Source: an uncultured Ignavibacteria bacterium
Lineage (GTDB): Bacteria; Bacteroidota; Ignavibacteria; Tepidaquicellales; OLB5
Assembly (NCBI GenBank): GCA_937873695.1
Contig: CALMYL010000028.1
Coordinates: forward strand, 1 to 64,000
Length of the DNA: 64,000 nucleotides
Direction of reading: 5' to 3'
The notes below the pieces were generated by a model. The model was given only the letters and a program-made list of their open reading frames with translations, was not told the DNA's origin and did no database searches. Positions 45,681 through 56,134 of this stretch are shown piece by piece. Numbering within the stretch: the stretch's first letter is position 1; every line of letters begins with the position of its first letter. The translations under genes were made by a program, and so were the position numbers.

Positions 45681-45718
45681 CTATCGAAAATTAATATTAT
45701 AAACTAAAAACTAAGAAA

Positions 45719-46669
45719 CTAAGCTTTTGAAACAGCAACTTTACCCTGAAGAGAAGATTTATTCTTTTTCTGTCTCTTCTTGATATCAACTACAAACGCA
45801 CTCGCAACATAAATTGAAGAATAAGTACCGGTCAAGACACCAATTGTAAACGTAAAAGCAAAGGTCCTGTTCACTTCACCACCAAACAGAAGCAGAATGA
45901 ATACGGTCAGAAATACGGTACCGCTGGTAATCACCGTTCTGCTTAAAGTAGTGTTGATACTTCGGTTCATTACAGTGAAGATATCTTCACTTTTATACAA
46001 TTTTATGTTTTCACGAATTCTGTCAAACACAATAACTGTATCATTTACTGAAAAACCAATAAGCGTAAGGAAAGCCGCGACCATACCCGAATTCAGCTCG
46101 AGATTCAAACCGGGAAAGAAAGTATGAAAAATCGCTATCATACCAAGAGTAATAAGGACATCGTGGAATAATCCAAGCACGGCTCCAAGGGCATATACAA
46201 ATTCAAATCTGAAAGCAAGATAAATCAAAATTGCAATCAGCGAAAAGATCGTGGCGTAAATAGCCGAAATTCTCAGCTCTTTACCAATTTTAGGACCTAC
46301 TTTATCGATCCTTAATACTTCATAACTATTTCCGGAAACATTCTGAGTCAATGATTCCTTGATCTTGTCACTGATAGAAGTGCCTTCGCCCGGCTCTGCC
46401 GTCCTTATCAAGATGTCCTTTTCGCTTCCCATTGTCTTAATTTCGGCCCCAACAAGTCCGCCTTTATCCATAGCGCTTCTGACGTCATCAATTCTGACAT
46501 CATTCTGGAACCTGACGAGCATTTCTGTTCCTCCGGCAAAATCTATACCCAGAGTTATGCCTTTTGTGAAAAATAGAGTTAGTCCGGCAATAATCATGAC
46601 TGCCGAAACGACGTAGAATTTTTTTCTGGCTCCTAGAAAATCTATTTGTAGATTATGAAAAAATTGCAT
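45719..46669 (-). CDS. secF: Protein translocase subunit SecF
   Basis: The 316-aa protein begins FLGARKKFYVVSAVMIIAGL (TM1) and has the SecF motif GIDFAGGTEM, with six membrane helices and a periplasmic loop. SecF with SecD uses the proton gradient to complete translocation through SecYEG. Conserved SecF blocks are GFSVNDTVIVFDRIREN and LSRTVITSGTV. It follows secD by 19 bp. Bacteroidota often have a fused secDF; here they are separate genes. Confidence 0.96.
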   Translation of the reverse strand: MQFFHNLQIDFLGARKKFYVVSAVMIIAGLTLFFTKGITLGIDFAGGTEMLVRFQNDVRIDDVRSAMDKGGLVGAEIKTMGSEKDILIRTAEPGEGTSISDKIKESLTQNVSGNSYEVLRIDKVGPKIGKELRISAIYATIFSLIAILIYLAFRFEFVYALGAVLGLFHDVLITLGMIAIFHTFFPGLNLELNSGMVAAFLTLIGFSVNDTVIVFDRIRENIKLYKSEDIFTVMNRSINTTLSRTVITSGTVFLTVFILLLFGGEVNRTFAFTFTIGVLTGTYSSIYVASAFVVDIKKRQKKNKSSLQGKVAVSKA

Positions 46670-46688
46670 TATATGATCTTAATTTAAA

Positions 46689-48776
46689 TTATCCGAAATT
46701 AATTGAAGTTTTGCCTTTATCAGTCATAACGTCAAATACTATTCTTGTAATGACAATAGCTGTAAAGAGGTTTGCTATCAAACCAATCATAAGTGTAAGT
46801 GCAAAACCCTGAATAGGACCGGTACCAAACTGATACAGAATTATAGCAGTGATAATAGATGTCACATGCGAATCCATAATTGCCGAAAAGGCCTTTTTAT
46901 ATCCAATTTCAATTGCTGTTCTAAGCGGCTTTGCTGAAGCGATCTCCTCCCTGATACGTTCGTAAATAAGCACGTTGGAGTCAACCGCCATACCTATTGT
47001 TAGTATCAGAGCTGCGATGCCCGGAAGCGTTAATGTTGCATGGAAACTTGCCATGATACCCATAACGAATATCATATTGAAGATAAGTGCCATATCAGCT
47101 ACACCACCTGCAAAATGGTAATACACCAGCATGAACAATGCAACAAGGATCAATGCTATGATCGAAGAATAAAGCCCTTTCTGAATTGAATCTTCACCAA
47201 GTGACGGTCCGACAGTTCTTTCTTCGATGATTGCAAGCGGGGCGGGGAGAGCGCCTGCTTTGAGTACGATCTCAAGAAGCTTCGCTTCCTGGATATTTGC
47301 CATACCTTCAATTTCTGAATTTCCGCCGGTGATCTTTCCTCTTACAACCGGTGCCGAATAAACAACGTTATCAAGTACGATGGCTATTTGTTTATTGATG
47401 TTCGCGCCTGTTATTCTTCCCCAGTCAGCAGCGCCTTCGCTGTTCATTTCCATGTAAACTACGGGCTGGTTGCTTGTAGGATCTATGTTTGATCTTGCGT
47501 TTGTTACAACGCCTCCGGTTAATTCCGGTTCTTTTTTAAGGATATAAAACTGGTAGATCTTCTCTCCATTATCAACAAAAGTTGAACGGTTGCTGAATGC
47601 GAAGCTTACATCATTAGGGATAATATCCTGAATCTCTTTTTTCTCAAGTATCTTCTGAACTTTGGGCTTATCAGTTTCGCGGACAAACCATGCGAGCGAC
47701 CCATCCTGGAACTGCTGCGGACGAACGAGATAGAACCAGGGGTTCTTCTGCTTGAATTCTTCTTCGCTCAACTGCTGGTTCGTATCAATCGGGTTCCCGT
47801 TGCTGTCAGTTAAACCGGAAAGATTTGAATCAGAAGGTTTAATAGAATCTTTTGAAGTTATTTTCTTTGATGTATCCTTCTTTGTATCTTTCTTTGTTGT
47901 GTCCCTGGTCTGGGATACAGAAGTGGAATCTTTTTTGATATTCTTATCAGTAAGTTTCGTTGTATCTTTCTTTGTGGTATCAACTTTTGTAATCTTGCTT
48001 AATGAATCAGCTTTTATCAGTGAATCAAGGTTGCCGCCGGCCATGTATGTATTGACCTTCTCCATCACTTTTACGGCTATTTGCGGGTCTATTACAAGTT
48101 TGAATTCAAGCAAAGCGGTACCCTGAAGCAGCTTTCTTACTTCGCTTACATTACTTACACCGGGAAGCTCAACAACCAGCCTGCTGGATCCTTTTTTCTG
48201 GATCACCGGTTCAGATACGCCGTACTGGTCAATTCGGTTTCTAACAACCTGAATAGCCCTGTCAATAGCATTCTCAACTTCGGTTTTAAGAGTGGACTTA
48301 ATATTCGCGTCATCATCTCTGATTTCGCCATAATACGCTTTAAGTGAAAGGCCCCTTTCTTTAAGCTTCAGTTCCACAACATCAACAAAATCCTCATCAG
48401 AATTCTTGGTCTGTTCTGTGGCAGCTGCAAGAACCTGGTTTAATATTTCATCCTGTTTTTTGGCAAGATCTGAAAGAAGCTTGGCAATATCAACTTCCAT
48501 GATGACGTACATGCCGCCCTGCAGATCAAGACCCAGTTTGATCCTGTCCTCTCTTGCTTTCAGGATTTCGTTGCTGTATTTATCAAAAAATGCAGCACTA
48601 TCCTGCGCATTTGCCAGGTTTTTTATATCTTTGTTGAACTGGTAATCCTTGTATGTAGGATATAAAAAGTATAGGGAAAGACCTATAAATAGCAGTGTTA
48701 AAATAATTCTGAACCTGTTTTTTCTCAAGCTAATCCTCTGTATTTTTGGAAATTTCTTAAAAAAACTAAGAAACAA
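46689..48776 (-). CDS. secD: Protein translocase subunit SecD with Lys/Thr/Asp-rich insert
   Basis: SecD blocks are present: LGLDLQGGMYVIMEV after the first helix, RIDQYGVSEPVIQKKG in the P1 domain and VDSNVLIYERIREEIA in the last membrane region. Between P1 halves, residues ~262-335 form a low-complexity insert of repeated DTTKKDT-like units, absent from E. coli SecD. The protein is 695 aa, about 80 more than E. coli SecD. It should lie in the periplasm as a flexible, probably disordered loop. secF follows by 19 bp. Confidence 0.95.
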   Translation of the reverse strand: MFLSFFKKFPKIQRISLRKNRFRIILTLLFIGLSLYFLYPTYKDYQFNKDIKNLANAQDSAAFFDKYSNEILKAREDRIKLGLDLQGGMYVIMEVDIAKLLSDLAKKQDEILNQVLAAATEQTKNSDEDFVDVVELKLKERGLSLKAYYGEIRDDDANIKSTLKTEVENAIDRAIQVVRNRIDQYGVSEPVIQKKGSSRLVVELPGVSNVSEVRKLLQGTALLEFKLVIDPQIAVKVMEKVNTYMAGGNLDSLIKADSLSKITKVDTTKKDTTKLTDKNIKKDSTSVSQTRDTTKKDTKKDTSKKITSKDSIKPSDSNLSGLTDSNGNPIDTNQQLSEEEFKQKNPWFYLVRPQQFQDGSLAWFVRETDKPKVQKILEKKEIQDIIPNDVSFAFSNRSTFVDNGEKIYQFYILKKEPELTGGVVTNARSNIDPTSNQPVVYMEMNSEGAADWGRITGANINKQIAIVLDNVVYSAPVVRGKITGGNSEIEGMANIQEAKLLEIVLKAGALPAPLAIIEERTVGPSLGEDSIQKGLYSSIIALILVALFMLVYYHFAGGVADMALIFNMIFVMGIMASFHATLTLPGIAALILTIGMAVDSNVLIYERIREEIASAKPLRTAIEIGYKKAFSAIMDSHVTSIITAIILYQFGTGPIQGFALTLMIGLIANLFTAIVITRIVFDVMTDKGKTSINFG

Positions 48777-48864
48777 ATATAAATTTAAAGTCTTTAATAA
48801 TCAATGAAAAATAGCAGTTAACCAGGGAGTTTTGGGTGATTTGCTGCAATGTTTTGCGGATATT

Positions 48865-48942
48865 TGGGGTGAGCGAGGGGATTCGAACCCCCGACCCTCA
48901 GAGCCACAATCTGATGTTCTAACCAACTGAACTACGCTCACC
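48865..48942 (-). tRNA. tRNA-His (anticodon GTG)
   Basis: The acceptor GTGAGCG/CGCTCAC is preceded by the extra G(-1) at 48,942, paired with discriminator C at 48,868, the hallmark of tRNA-His. The anticodon stem TCAGA/TCTGA holds loop TTGTGGC with anticodon GTG. The CCA end is templated (48,867-48,865). Confidence 0.96.
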
Positions 48943-48952
48943 ATAAAACTTG

Positions 48953-49026
48953 TACGCCCATCAGGAATCGAACCTGAAACCTACAGCTTAGAAGGCTGTC
49001 GCTCTATCCGATTGAGCTATGGGCGC
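48953..49026 (-). tRNA. tRNA-Arg (anticodon TCT)
   Basis: The acceptor GCGCCCA pairs with TGGGCGT (one G-T), discriminator A. The anticodon stem ACAGC/GCTGT holds loop CTTCTAA with anticodon TCT for AGA/AGG codons. The T arm has TTCGATT. A full CCA is not encoded. It sits 10 bp upstream of tRNA-His. Confidence 0.96.
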
Positions 49027-49113
49027 AAATAAGTTATGATTTTGCTGAAAATTTTAACAACAAGTAACAAATATAAAAATTTCGCAAATTAAAAGAAATA
49101 TAAATAAATTTCG

Positions 49114-49371
49114 CTATTTATACTTAATTTTCAATATAAGGATTATCGTCATGAAGACAATTGATACTGTATTTGCAGCAATTATGGGAACACTGTTTAT
49201 CAGTATGCCGTATGTAAGCCAGGTTATGAGCCCGAATTCGAGCATAATTACCATTGGGAAGGATATATCCTTGGTATGCCGTGTTTTTATTGCTTTTATT
49301 GACTGCGGCAAATAAGCAAATGTAGTTAAGCATGCTGCAAGCAATCCCAATACCAGTGTAAAAGTTTCCAA
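49114..49371 (-). CDS. SemiSWEET-type sugar transporter
   Basis: The 85-aa protein has three helices and the PQ-loop motif (FAYLPQSIKAIKTRHTKDIS) of bacterial SemiSWEETs, which dimerise to form a sugar channel in the inner membrane. WLTYGIL in helix two and AANTVSIVF, containing the substrate-binding Asn, in helix three are further family blocks. It lies 1 bp after the sprA stop, so it is transcribed with sprA, although a functional link is not obvious. Confidence 0.92.
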   Translation of the reverse strand: METFTLVLGLLAACLTTFAYLPQSIKAIKTRHTKDISFPMVIMLEFGLITWLTYGILINSVPIIAANTVSIVFMTIILILKIKYK

Positions 49372-49372
49372 A

Positions 49373-52300
49373 TTATTGTATCTGCAGTCTAATATTCAAA
49401 CCGGCTTCATTTGTCGTCCTGGTCGTGATCTGAAGGTTAGAACCGGTCGGTTCTATTTTTGTATATTTATAGAACAACTGCATAGTTACGCTTCTTGAAA
49501 GATTGTACTGTATAGACGGATTTAATGTAGTTGAAGTAGAACCGTTCTGGGAATTGGATTCCCATAAGTTGCTTAAGTAAGACCAAACTTTTGGATCGTT
49601 CTTTGTTCTTGTATAAGAAAAAGAGATCGTAAGGTTGTTTTCAAGTGAAAGACCGAAAAGCGGAAGCGAAAATCCTGATTTGGTAAAGCTGGCATTTATA
49701 GCAATATCATTAGTAGCAGTATTTGTAAGCTTGGCGTTGTTTGGTTCGAAAATAAAATTATTTGTATTGCTCAGTTTAAATGAAGCAGTAAGGTTGCCGC
49801 CTGATATCTGCTTGAAAGTAAAGTTAACGCCTATAAGCGGGGTAAAACCTGATGTTAACGCCTGTGCGCTGATGTATTCGGGTGTCCTGCCGTCATACGA
49901 TAATACTTTTCTGTACTCACTTGAGTAACCGCTTTCAAGAGTAACTGCCTGGGCAATGTTCTGGAACATCTCGAATTTCTCAATTCCGGTTAAAGAGAGT
50001 GTCCAGCTTGGGAAGGGGAATGATACCATGTTCTTTTCAAAATTTTCAGAGAAGAACTGAGCCTGTGTAACACCGGAAGTAGTATCACCCAAAAACCTTC
50101 CAAGTTTATCTTCTATAACTCCTTCTGAAACGAAGAAACTCGGTCTGGTTATTGTCCGGTTTTCAAGTGTATTTATAGGTGTGCCAATAAAGCCCGATGA
50201 GTCTGAATTGTATGTCAGAGAATTTATTGTTCCTGTTCCTGTTTTATAGGTAAAACTTAATTTCAGGTTATCCGGGAAGATCGGATTTATGAAAGTATTG
50301 AATGTATATGAATTGTTCAGATTCAGGTTATCTACCAGGTTCAGCAAGGGAATTCTTCTGCCCGGGTCGGTTTCCCATCCAAGCTGATACATTCTGGATG
50401 GTCCGAGGTTCTCTTTTGAATTGAACTGCATCCAGAAATTGCCGAAACCGGGCCTGCCCTGAATAGCGGGGTTTTGGATCTGTTTGGTTTGCGCGAACGT
50501 AACTGATACCTGGTCAGGTATGAATGTCTTCAATAATTTCAGCAGGTCAGCGGGATTCTGGTCCTGGAATTCATTCTTGGAACCTCCCATTAAGTTGTTT
50601 GACTTTGAAAACAGCTTAAAAATATTATTCAGTTTTACGAATGCTGTTGCCTGAAGATCACTGTTGAAGCCAACGTTGCTGCCTTGCGCATTATTGAATT
50701 GTGAAGCGCGCCAGCCGTAAATGACCCTGTAGCTGCTTGTCAGATCAATGAAATCCCTTAAGCCGGGAATATTGAACTTAGGATTAATGGAAACAGTTTG
50801 TGAGTAATCAAGGTCTTTGCCCCAGTTTATCAAACCGTTATTAAAGAAGATATCATCGTAAATTTCAGCATTGTTTCTCTGAAGTCTCAATGAGTCATTT
50901 GTAGTTTCAAGATAAGTTAAGTCACTGCCTGAGCGGAACGAATAGTCGCCCTGCAGGTCAATCATCCAGTTCTCAATGAACTTCCAGTTCATAGTAAAAC
51001 CGCGGCTCGCATCAAACTGCCTTGAAGTAGGACTGTTGGTAAAACTTGCCCTTAGTTTTTCATCTCCGCGCCTGCGGTTGAAACTTCCCGATAGCGCTAT
51101 GTTGTTTGTAAACAGGGGAGCCAGCGGCATGAACGGGAAGAAGAAATACATTCTTGCTTCCTTGAACTCTTCGCCAAATGGCAGGAATCTTCCGATCTTG
51201 AGGTTAAGTGAATTCATCAGGTCTATATCAGTGCTAAGCCCGACTGAACCGTTCATATCCCATGCATATTTGCTTTCAAGCGTGGGTGTTCTTTCTGTGT
51301 ATGTATTCCTTACAAAATTCACTTCCAGTTTGTTCAGTACCTGCTGAACGAAGAAATTGTCTCCGGGGAATGTGAATTTTGCCCCTGTTATGGAGAACCT
51401 GTTGGCAATCCTTAATGTTTGTGAAGCTACTCTTATCTGGTCAGCATAATATGCAGCAAGCTCCTGGTTGCCGGTTTCTTCAAGTATCTGGGCGTACTTG
51501 TTGTTTGCCGCTGTTTCAAGATCTATATCTGTAGCCGGGAGGTACTTGGGTTTATCCAGTATTTCCTGGTGAGAAAATGAAATGGGCAAAGTAAAGAAAT
51601 CCTTGAATTTAACCGAAACGTATTTTGAAAGCAGTGCATTTATTATCTTATGTGCGTTCACAAGCCCTGAAAACTCCCAGCTGTTCGCGGTAGTTAAGTT
51701 ACCAAAACTGGTTTCAAGTGAATGAAAATTCGGATCAGTTTTGTTATAACTGAAATTCAGTGTTGCAAGATCAGCGATCTTAAGGCCCGCACTAAGAGTG
51801 AAAGCGTAACCGCTCGCATCATTTGTTTTTATAACCCTCATTTCATCGAACCACACAGAGCCCGTGAGTTCGCGGGTGATTATAGGGTCATCATTATTGT
51901 TGTATACCCCAAGCGTGATCTGCCTGACATCCCTGATTGACGGGCTGCCTATAACCCCGTAATACGCTCCCGGCGGACCGTTAACTACCGGCTCGTAATG
52001 AATTAAACCGGTACTGTCAGCTTTCTGTTTAATGGCTGTAAGTTCGCTAAGATTAATGATCACTTCGTTAAATGAATTCCACGGAGTCATCGGTCTGATA
52101 TCGGGCCTGATAGGCGCCCTGTATTCATAATAATTTGATGAATCATTTCCAAGCCTCACAACCACCGCAGCATCATACTTATTTGCATTTGTGTATGTGA
52201 ATGAGCTATCGCCATTGACGAACACTTTGAATATTTTGTAATTTACAAGGTCAATGGGTCTGGTGGCAAAGGACTTGAACACATATTTGCCCTGTCCGGG

Positions 52301-55300
52301 CAGTATATTGGTTACATCAAGAGACATTGACTGCTCGTTGGAAAGTACATTCTGGTCAACCTGTGTCTGGTCTTTCTGTCTTAACCCGTCAACAGGAGGG
52401 GAATAATAATTGGGATTATCTTCAATGTTAACAACCGAAACTGAATATGAAGTATCATTTTTGTTTGATTTAACCCACTGGTTTCCAACAAGATTAAAAT
52501 CTACTATCTTTATCTGTGTCTGCTGTTCAAATCCTTTGAACCAGACTCTTGCATACTGAATGTTTGTTAATGTGGCGCTGCCCACAGTTCTTTTCCATTG
52601 GTCCAGCGGTATTATAAACTGGTACCAGCCTGCATTTCCGCCGCCTGCGACAAACGGGTGATTGGTGAATGAAACCGAATCAAGAGGAATAGAATACTCG
52701 AAATAACTATTTATTATATCCAGGTTGCCGTTATTATTAAGATCTTCAGTATCAATTCGTTTTGCTTCCGTCAGATTAGTAGCATTCTGTTCGGTTCCGT
52801 TGAATGATACATAATTGTTACTACCCTGTATCCATTGGTAATCATCACGACTCGGGTCTCCGCCCGTTTCAGCTGTCAATTCACCATAATAAAAATTTTC
52901 GGCGCTGTTCGGCTGACCGTCAATACCGTTATCTTCACCAACATCCAGCTGGCCGCTGCTGTTTTTATCTTCAGTGTGATAGTTTGTATTCGGATTGGAA
53001 GAATTCAGCGGCATCCGTTTTGATGTAATTATTTTTTCAGAGATCGTTCCAAGATCTATCAACATCTTAGCCGAATCGTTTTGAATAGGTATTCCGCCGT
53101 TAACCTGCATCCACACTTCTATGTAGTTTATATTCTCATCTACCAGATTGGTTTGAGAAGAATTTATGTACTTAAACACTCCGCTCCATTTGTTTTCTGC
53201 AGGCCCTTCAGCGGCAAAATCGCTGTACTTAATATAATTGTAGGCACCAACTGAATCCGGTTTTATATCAAACACCATAGGTGTAAGAGACTGGTTCTGG
53301 TTGCTGGCGATGCTTCGGTTGGGGTAAACTTCAAGAATTGGTACATTGTTCAGCAGGTTATACCAGTTCAGCCTGCCGCGCTTTCTGCTCATCAAACTGT
53401 CACGCACCGCATCTTCAAGAATACCCGGTACAAGTACATTATCATATGGAATAGATGACAAGGTCCACGAAAGGGGATTAAGCCCCAGAGGTATAACCTT
53501 TTTTACGCCTTCAAAATCATCAATGTAGGCAACTGCTTCGCCGTTATCACTGGGGATAATGCTTTTAAGTGTATTGGGGTCAGGCAGCATGAACGCTATT
53601 TCGCCTTTCAGATTCAGTATAGATTCTTCTTTGGTATTATAGCCCGGTATTTTATTTACAAGTTTGGTTAAGAAGTTCGTCTTAATATCTGTTGATGCGT
53701 CAAAACCGATTATAGTATTATTTGTTGGCTCTTCGCCAATTCTTATTTTGTTGTTAAGCGTCTGCTGTTTTAGGTTTATAAGCGTAAAACCCAGATATGT
53801 GGTTTTATTGAACTGAAACTCAGCCCTTGTTCCCAGCAGGGTTTTTGAAGCAAGCTGGAACAGGTCGTTGGTTTCATATGTAATTTTCAGATTTGCGCCT
53901 GCAACCAGGGCCGAAGCATTAATAATTACAAGTTCACCCAGGGAATAATCGATTGAGTAATCAATTCCCTGTGCAAGTTCAACAGTTCCGTTAAATACTT
54001 TTACACTTCCTTCAACAAGATTAAAACCAAGCGAGTATCTTGATGAAGCATCGCCCTTGGCGTTGCCTTTTAAAGTGAATTTCAGGTTTCCGAAATTCTG
54101 TGCGGTTGATTTGGATGAAGTGTAAATTGTGTCATTTTTCCCGATGTAAATATCTTCCACACCTTTTTCACGAAGCGTAGTAGAAAATGGCCTTAGAGAC
54201 GGGAAAATAATATTACCGTTTGCAAGATCAATTGTATTGCCCGGGAAGAAATCGAAATTATTATCGCCGTCAGGCAGAACAGTTGTGGGATCGCCGTTTA
54301 CCCTGTAATCAACGCCGGTTATATTCATATATGTTTTGCCGTTCTTTGGGCCCGTGCCGTTATACTGGGGGGTTGGTGTCTGTCCCGGCTCGGAATAGTA
54401 GATGTTAAATGTCAGATTCGCAGGATCATTTTTTATATTCCTTACCCCAAGATTGTAAATATTCTTCAGCATCCTGTTCCAAAGACGCGCATAATTGGGG
54501 TCCTGGTCAGGCGGCTTCTGGCTTTCGTACCTCAGCAGTTTAAGCTTCAGCATGGCGTTTGATGAAACATCATTTACAAAATCACCAATCTGCTTGCCGC
54601 TTGAAATGGAATCGTTGAATTTGTACGCCACTGCAATAGCATCCTTGCCGTAAGACTGCAGGTTACCGTTAAGCGTAATATAGCCTGCATAGCGGTTCCA
54701 CGTATATTCCGAGGCATCGAGTTTTACAAAATTACCTATCAGTACATGCCCGGGTACGGCGGTAGTTGTATCAGGAAAGAAATATCCTCCTGTGGGTCTT
54801 ACACCAAGAGTATCAAGCCCGTATACAAATCTTTTATTTGGATTGTTGGGCTCAGCATAAACCCAAACCTGCACATCCGTAACATCAATAGGTGTATTAC
54901 CGTTAGTGTAATAACGGGTAAAGTACTGACCCCACGTTTCATCAAGCAGGTAATTGGTTTCGGCGTAATCGTAAATAGAAATATCAAAAGGCGTTTCAAC
55001 CGAACCGCCGGTAATATTTACTTCTTTCTTTTCAGATTTTTTCTGTGATGCGATAGTTGTAAGCGTAAGCGGCCCCAGTTTAAACTGTGCTTTCACGCCA
55101 AACAAAGCCTGCGTACTTCCAATTAAATTAGAACGGGTTTCAAGTGAAACGTTACCGGCCTCTATGAGCTGAATAACTTCATCAGGATAGCCTGTGTATT
55201 TTAGCTTAAGCTGGTTCTCGAATTCAAATGTACGCTGTGAGTTCCAGTCAGCATCCACAGTAAGCTTATCACCAACTGTACCTTTTGTGGTTACCTGTAC

Positions 55301-55990
55301 TTCCTGTTTAAAGTTAATGTTGTTCTGGTTTTGGGATTCAGAAAGAATAGTTGAAAGATCATTGGTGCTGCGCTGGTATGACGCGGTTATATCGATGATA
55401 CCGTTTATTTTCAGATTAATAGTTGGCGGCCCGAAAATTGTCTCCGTGGCAAACGGCAGGGGAATGGTAATTTCCGTGATATTCTTGAACAGCTTTTCAA
55501 GGTCATCCTGTGTTTCTATCTGGAACTTATCCGAAACGATCCTGTAGAACTGGTCTTTAAGACCTAACTGGCTTCTTAGCTCAATATATTTATCCAATGG
55601 TATAACAAGGGGAACTTTAAGCTGCTCGTTATCTATTGATTCTGTTATGATAACATTATCAAGCGAATCAAACTTAACGCTGTAATTTATCTGGGATGAA
55701 CCATAGAGCAGTAAAGAAGAACGCCAAACGCCGTAATCAGGTACTGGTTCATCTACTCTTTCAAACTTAAAATTGTTTACCCTTGCAGTCGAGTCAATGG
55801 GACCCCTGATCTTTGTTGTATCGCTTATTAATGAGGTATCAATGTAAGAGCCGGATGTATCAATGAACCCGATCTGGAACTTACTTCTATCCCTGCCCTG
55901 AGCGAAAGTATCTTTGAATGTGCCTATTCCTGCCATAAAACATACGGCAAGCAGCAGATACTTAATGTAATTGGTTTTATATTTTAACAA
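49373..55990 (-). CDS. sprA: Cell-surface protein SprA, T9SS outer-membrane translocon
   Basis: The 2,205-aa protein has an N-terminal signal peptide (cleavage near TFAQ) and the large, aromatic-rich beta-strand content of SprA. Recognised blocks include EAGNVSLETRSNLIGSTQAL (SprA N-terminal) and AYIDDFEGVKKVIPLG. SprA is the 36-strand outer-membrane barrel through which T9SS cargo with C-terminal sorting domains exits, and is needed for gliding in gliding species. Flavobacterium SprA is about 2,400 aa, so this one is slightly shorter. The three NPFNP-domain proteins in this window are plausible cargo. Confidence 0.94.
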   Translation of the reverse strand: MLKYKTNYIKYLLLAVCFMAGIGTFKDTFAQGRDRSKFQIGFIDTSGSYIDTSLISDTTKIRGPIDSTARVNNFKFERVDEPVPDYGVWRSSLLLYGSSQINYSVKFDSLDNVIITESIDNEQLKVPLVIPLDKYIELRSQLGLKDQFYRIVSDKFQIETQDDLEKLFKNITEITIPLPFATETIFGPPTINLKINGIIDITASYQRSTNDLSTILSESQNQNNINFKQEVQVTTKGTVGDKLTVDADWNSQRTFEFENQLKLKYTGYPDEVIQLIEAGNVSLETRSNLIGSTQALFGVKAQFKLGPLTLTTIASQKKSEKKEVNITGGSVETPFDISIYDYAETNYLLDETWGQYFTRYYTNGNTPIDVTDVQVWVYAEPNNPNKRFVYGLDTLGVRPTGGYFFPDTTTAVPGHVLIGNFVKLDASEYTWNRYAGYITLNGNLQSYGKDAIAVAYKFNDSISSGKQIGDFVNDVSSNAMLKLKLLRYESQKPPDQDPNYARLWNRMLKNIYNLGVRNIKNDPANLTFNIYYSEPGQTPTPQYNGTGPKNGKTYMNITGVDYRVNGDPTTVLPDGDNNFDFFPGNTIDLANGNIIFPSLRPFSTTLREKGVEDIYIGKNDTIYTSSKSTAQNFGNLKFTLKGNAKGDASSRYSLGFNLVEGSVKVFNGTVELAQGIDYSIDYSLGELVIINASALVAGANLKITYETNDLFQLASKTLLGTRAEFQFNKTTYLGFTLINLKQQTLNNKIRIGEEPTNNTIIGFDASTDIKTNFLTKLVNKIPGYNTKEESILNLKGEIAFMLPDPNTLKSIIPSDNGEAVAYIDDFEGVKKVIPLGLNPLSWTLSSIPYDNVLVPGILEDAVRDSLMSRKRGRLNWYNLLNNVPILEVYPNRSIASNQNQSLTPMVFDIKPDSVGAYNYIKYSDFAAEGPAENKWSGVFKYINSSQTNLVDENINYIEVWMQVNGGIPIQNDSAKMLIDLGTISEKIITSKRMPLNSSNPNTNYHTEDKNSSGQLDVGEDNGIDGQPNSAENFYYGELTAETGGDPSRDDYQWIQGSNNYVSFNGTEQNATNLTEAKRIDTEDLNNNGNLDIINSYFEYSIPLDSVSFTNHPFVAGGGNAGWYQFIIPLDQWKRTVGSATLTNIQYARVWFKGFEQQTQIKIVDFNLVGNQWVKSNKNDTSYSVSVVNIEDNPNYYSPPVDGLRQKDQTQVDQNVLSNEQSMSLDVTNILPGQGKYVFKSFATRPIDLVNYKIFKVFVNGDSSFTYTNANKYDAAVVVRLGNDSSNYYEYRAPIRPDIRPMTPWNSFNEVIINLSELTAIKQKADSTGLIHYEPVVNGPPGAYYGVIGSPSIRDVRQITLGVYNNNDDPIITRELTGSVWFDEMRVIKTNDASGYAFTLSAGLKIADLATLNFSYNKTDPNFHSLETSFGNLTTANSWEFSGLVNAHKIINALLSKYVSVKFKDFFTLPISFSHQEILDKPKYLPATDIDLETAANNKYAQILEETGNQELAAYYADQIRVASQTLRIANRFSITGAKFTFPGDNFFVQQVLNKLEVNFVRNTYTERTPTLESKYAWDMNGSVGLSTDIDLMNSLNLKIGRFLPFGEEFKEARMYFFFPFMPLAPLFTNNIALSGSFNRRRGDEKLRASFTNSPTSRQFDASRGFTMNWKFIENWMIDLQGDYSFRSGSDLTYLETTNDSLRLQRNNAEIYDDIFFNNGLINWGKDLDYSQTVSINPKFNIPGLRDFIDLTSSYRVIYGWRASQFNNAQGSNVGFNSDLQATAFVKLNNIFKLFSKSNNLMGGSKNEFQDQNPADLLKLLKTFIPDQVSVTFAQTKQIQNPAIQGRPGFGNFWMQFNSKENLGPSRMYQLGWETDPGRRIPLLNLVDNLNLNNSYTFNTFINPIFPDNLKLSFTYKTGTGTINSLTYNSDSSGFIGTPINTLENRTITRPSFFVSEGVIEDKLGRFLGDTTSGVTQAQFFSENFEKNMVSFPFPSWTLSLTGIEKFEMFQNIAQAVTLESGYSSEYRKVLSYDGRTPEYISAQALTSGFTPLIGVNFTFKQISGGNLTASFKLSNTNNFIFEPNNAKLTNTATNDIAINASFTKSGFSLPLFGLSLENNLTISFSYTRTKNDPKVWSYLSNLWESNSQNGSTSTTLNPSIQYNLSRSVTMQLFYKYTKIEPTGSNLQITTRTTNEAGLNIRLQIQ

Positions 55991-56134
55991 TAATATACTC
56001 TAAGATTTAAAACCGTAATTATTGCTTCATAGGCATTTTTAGTTTGTAATTACGTAATTTTAGGTTTTGAACACAAATAATGCAATACCAAAATTTTTAA
56101 ATGAAAAATTTTGTCATTTTATTAAAATAATACA

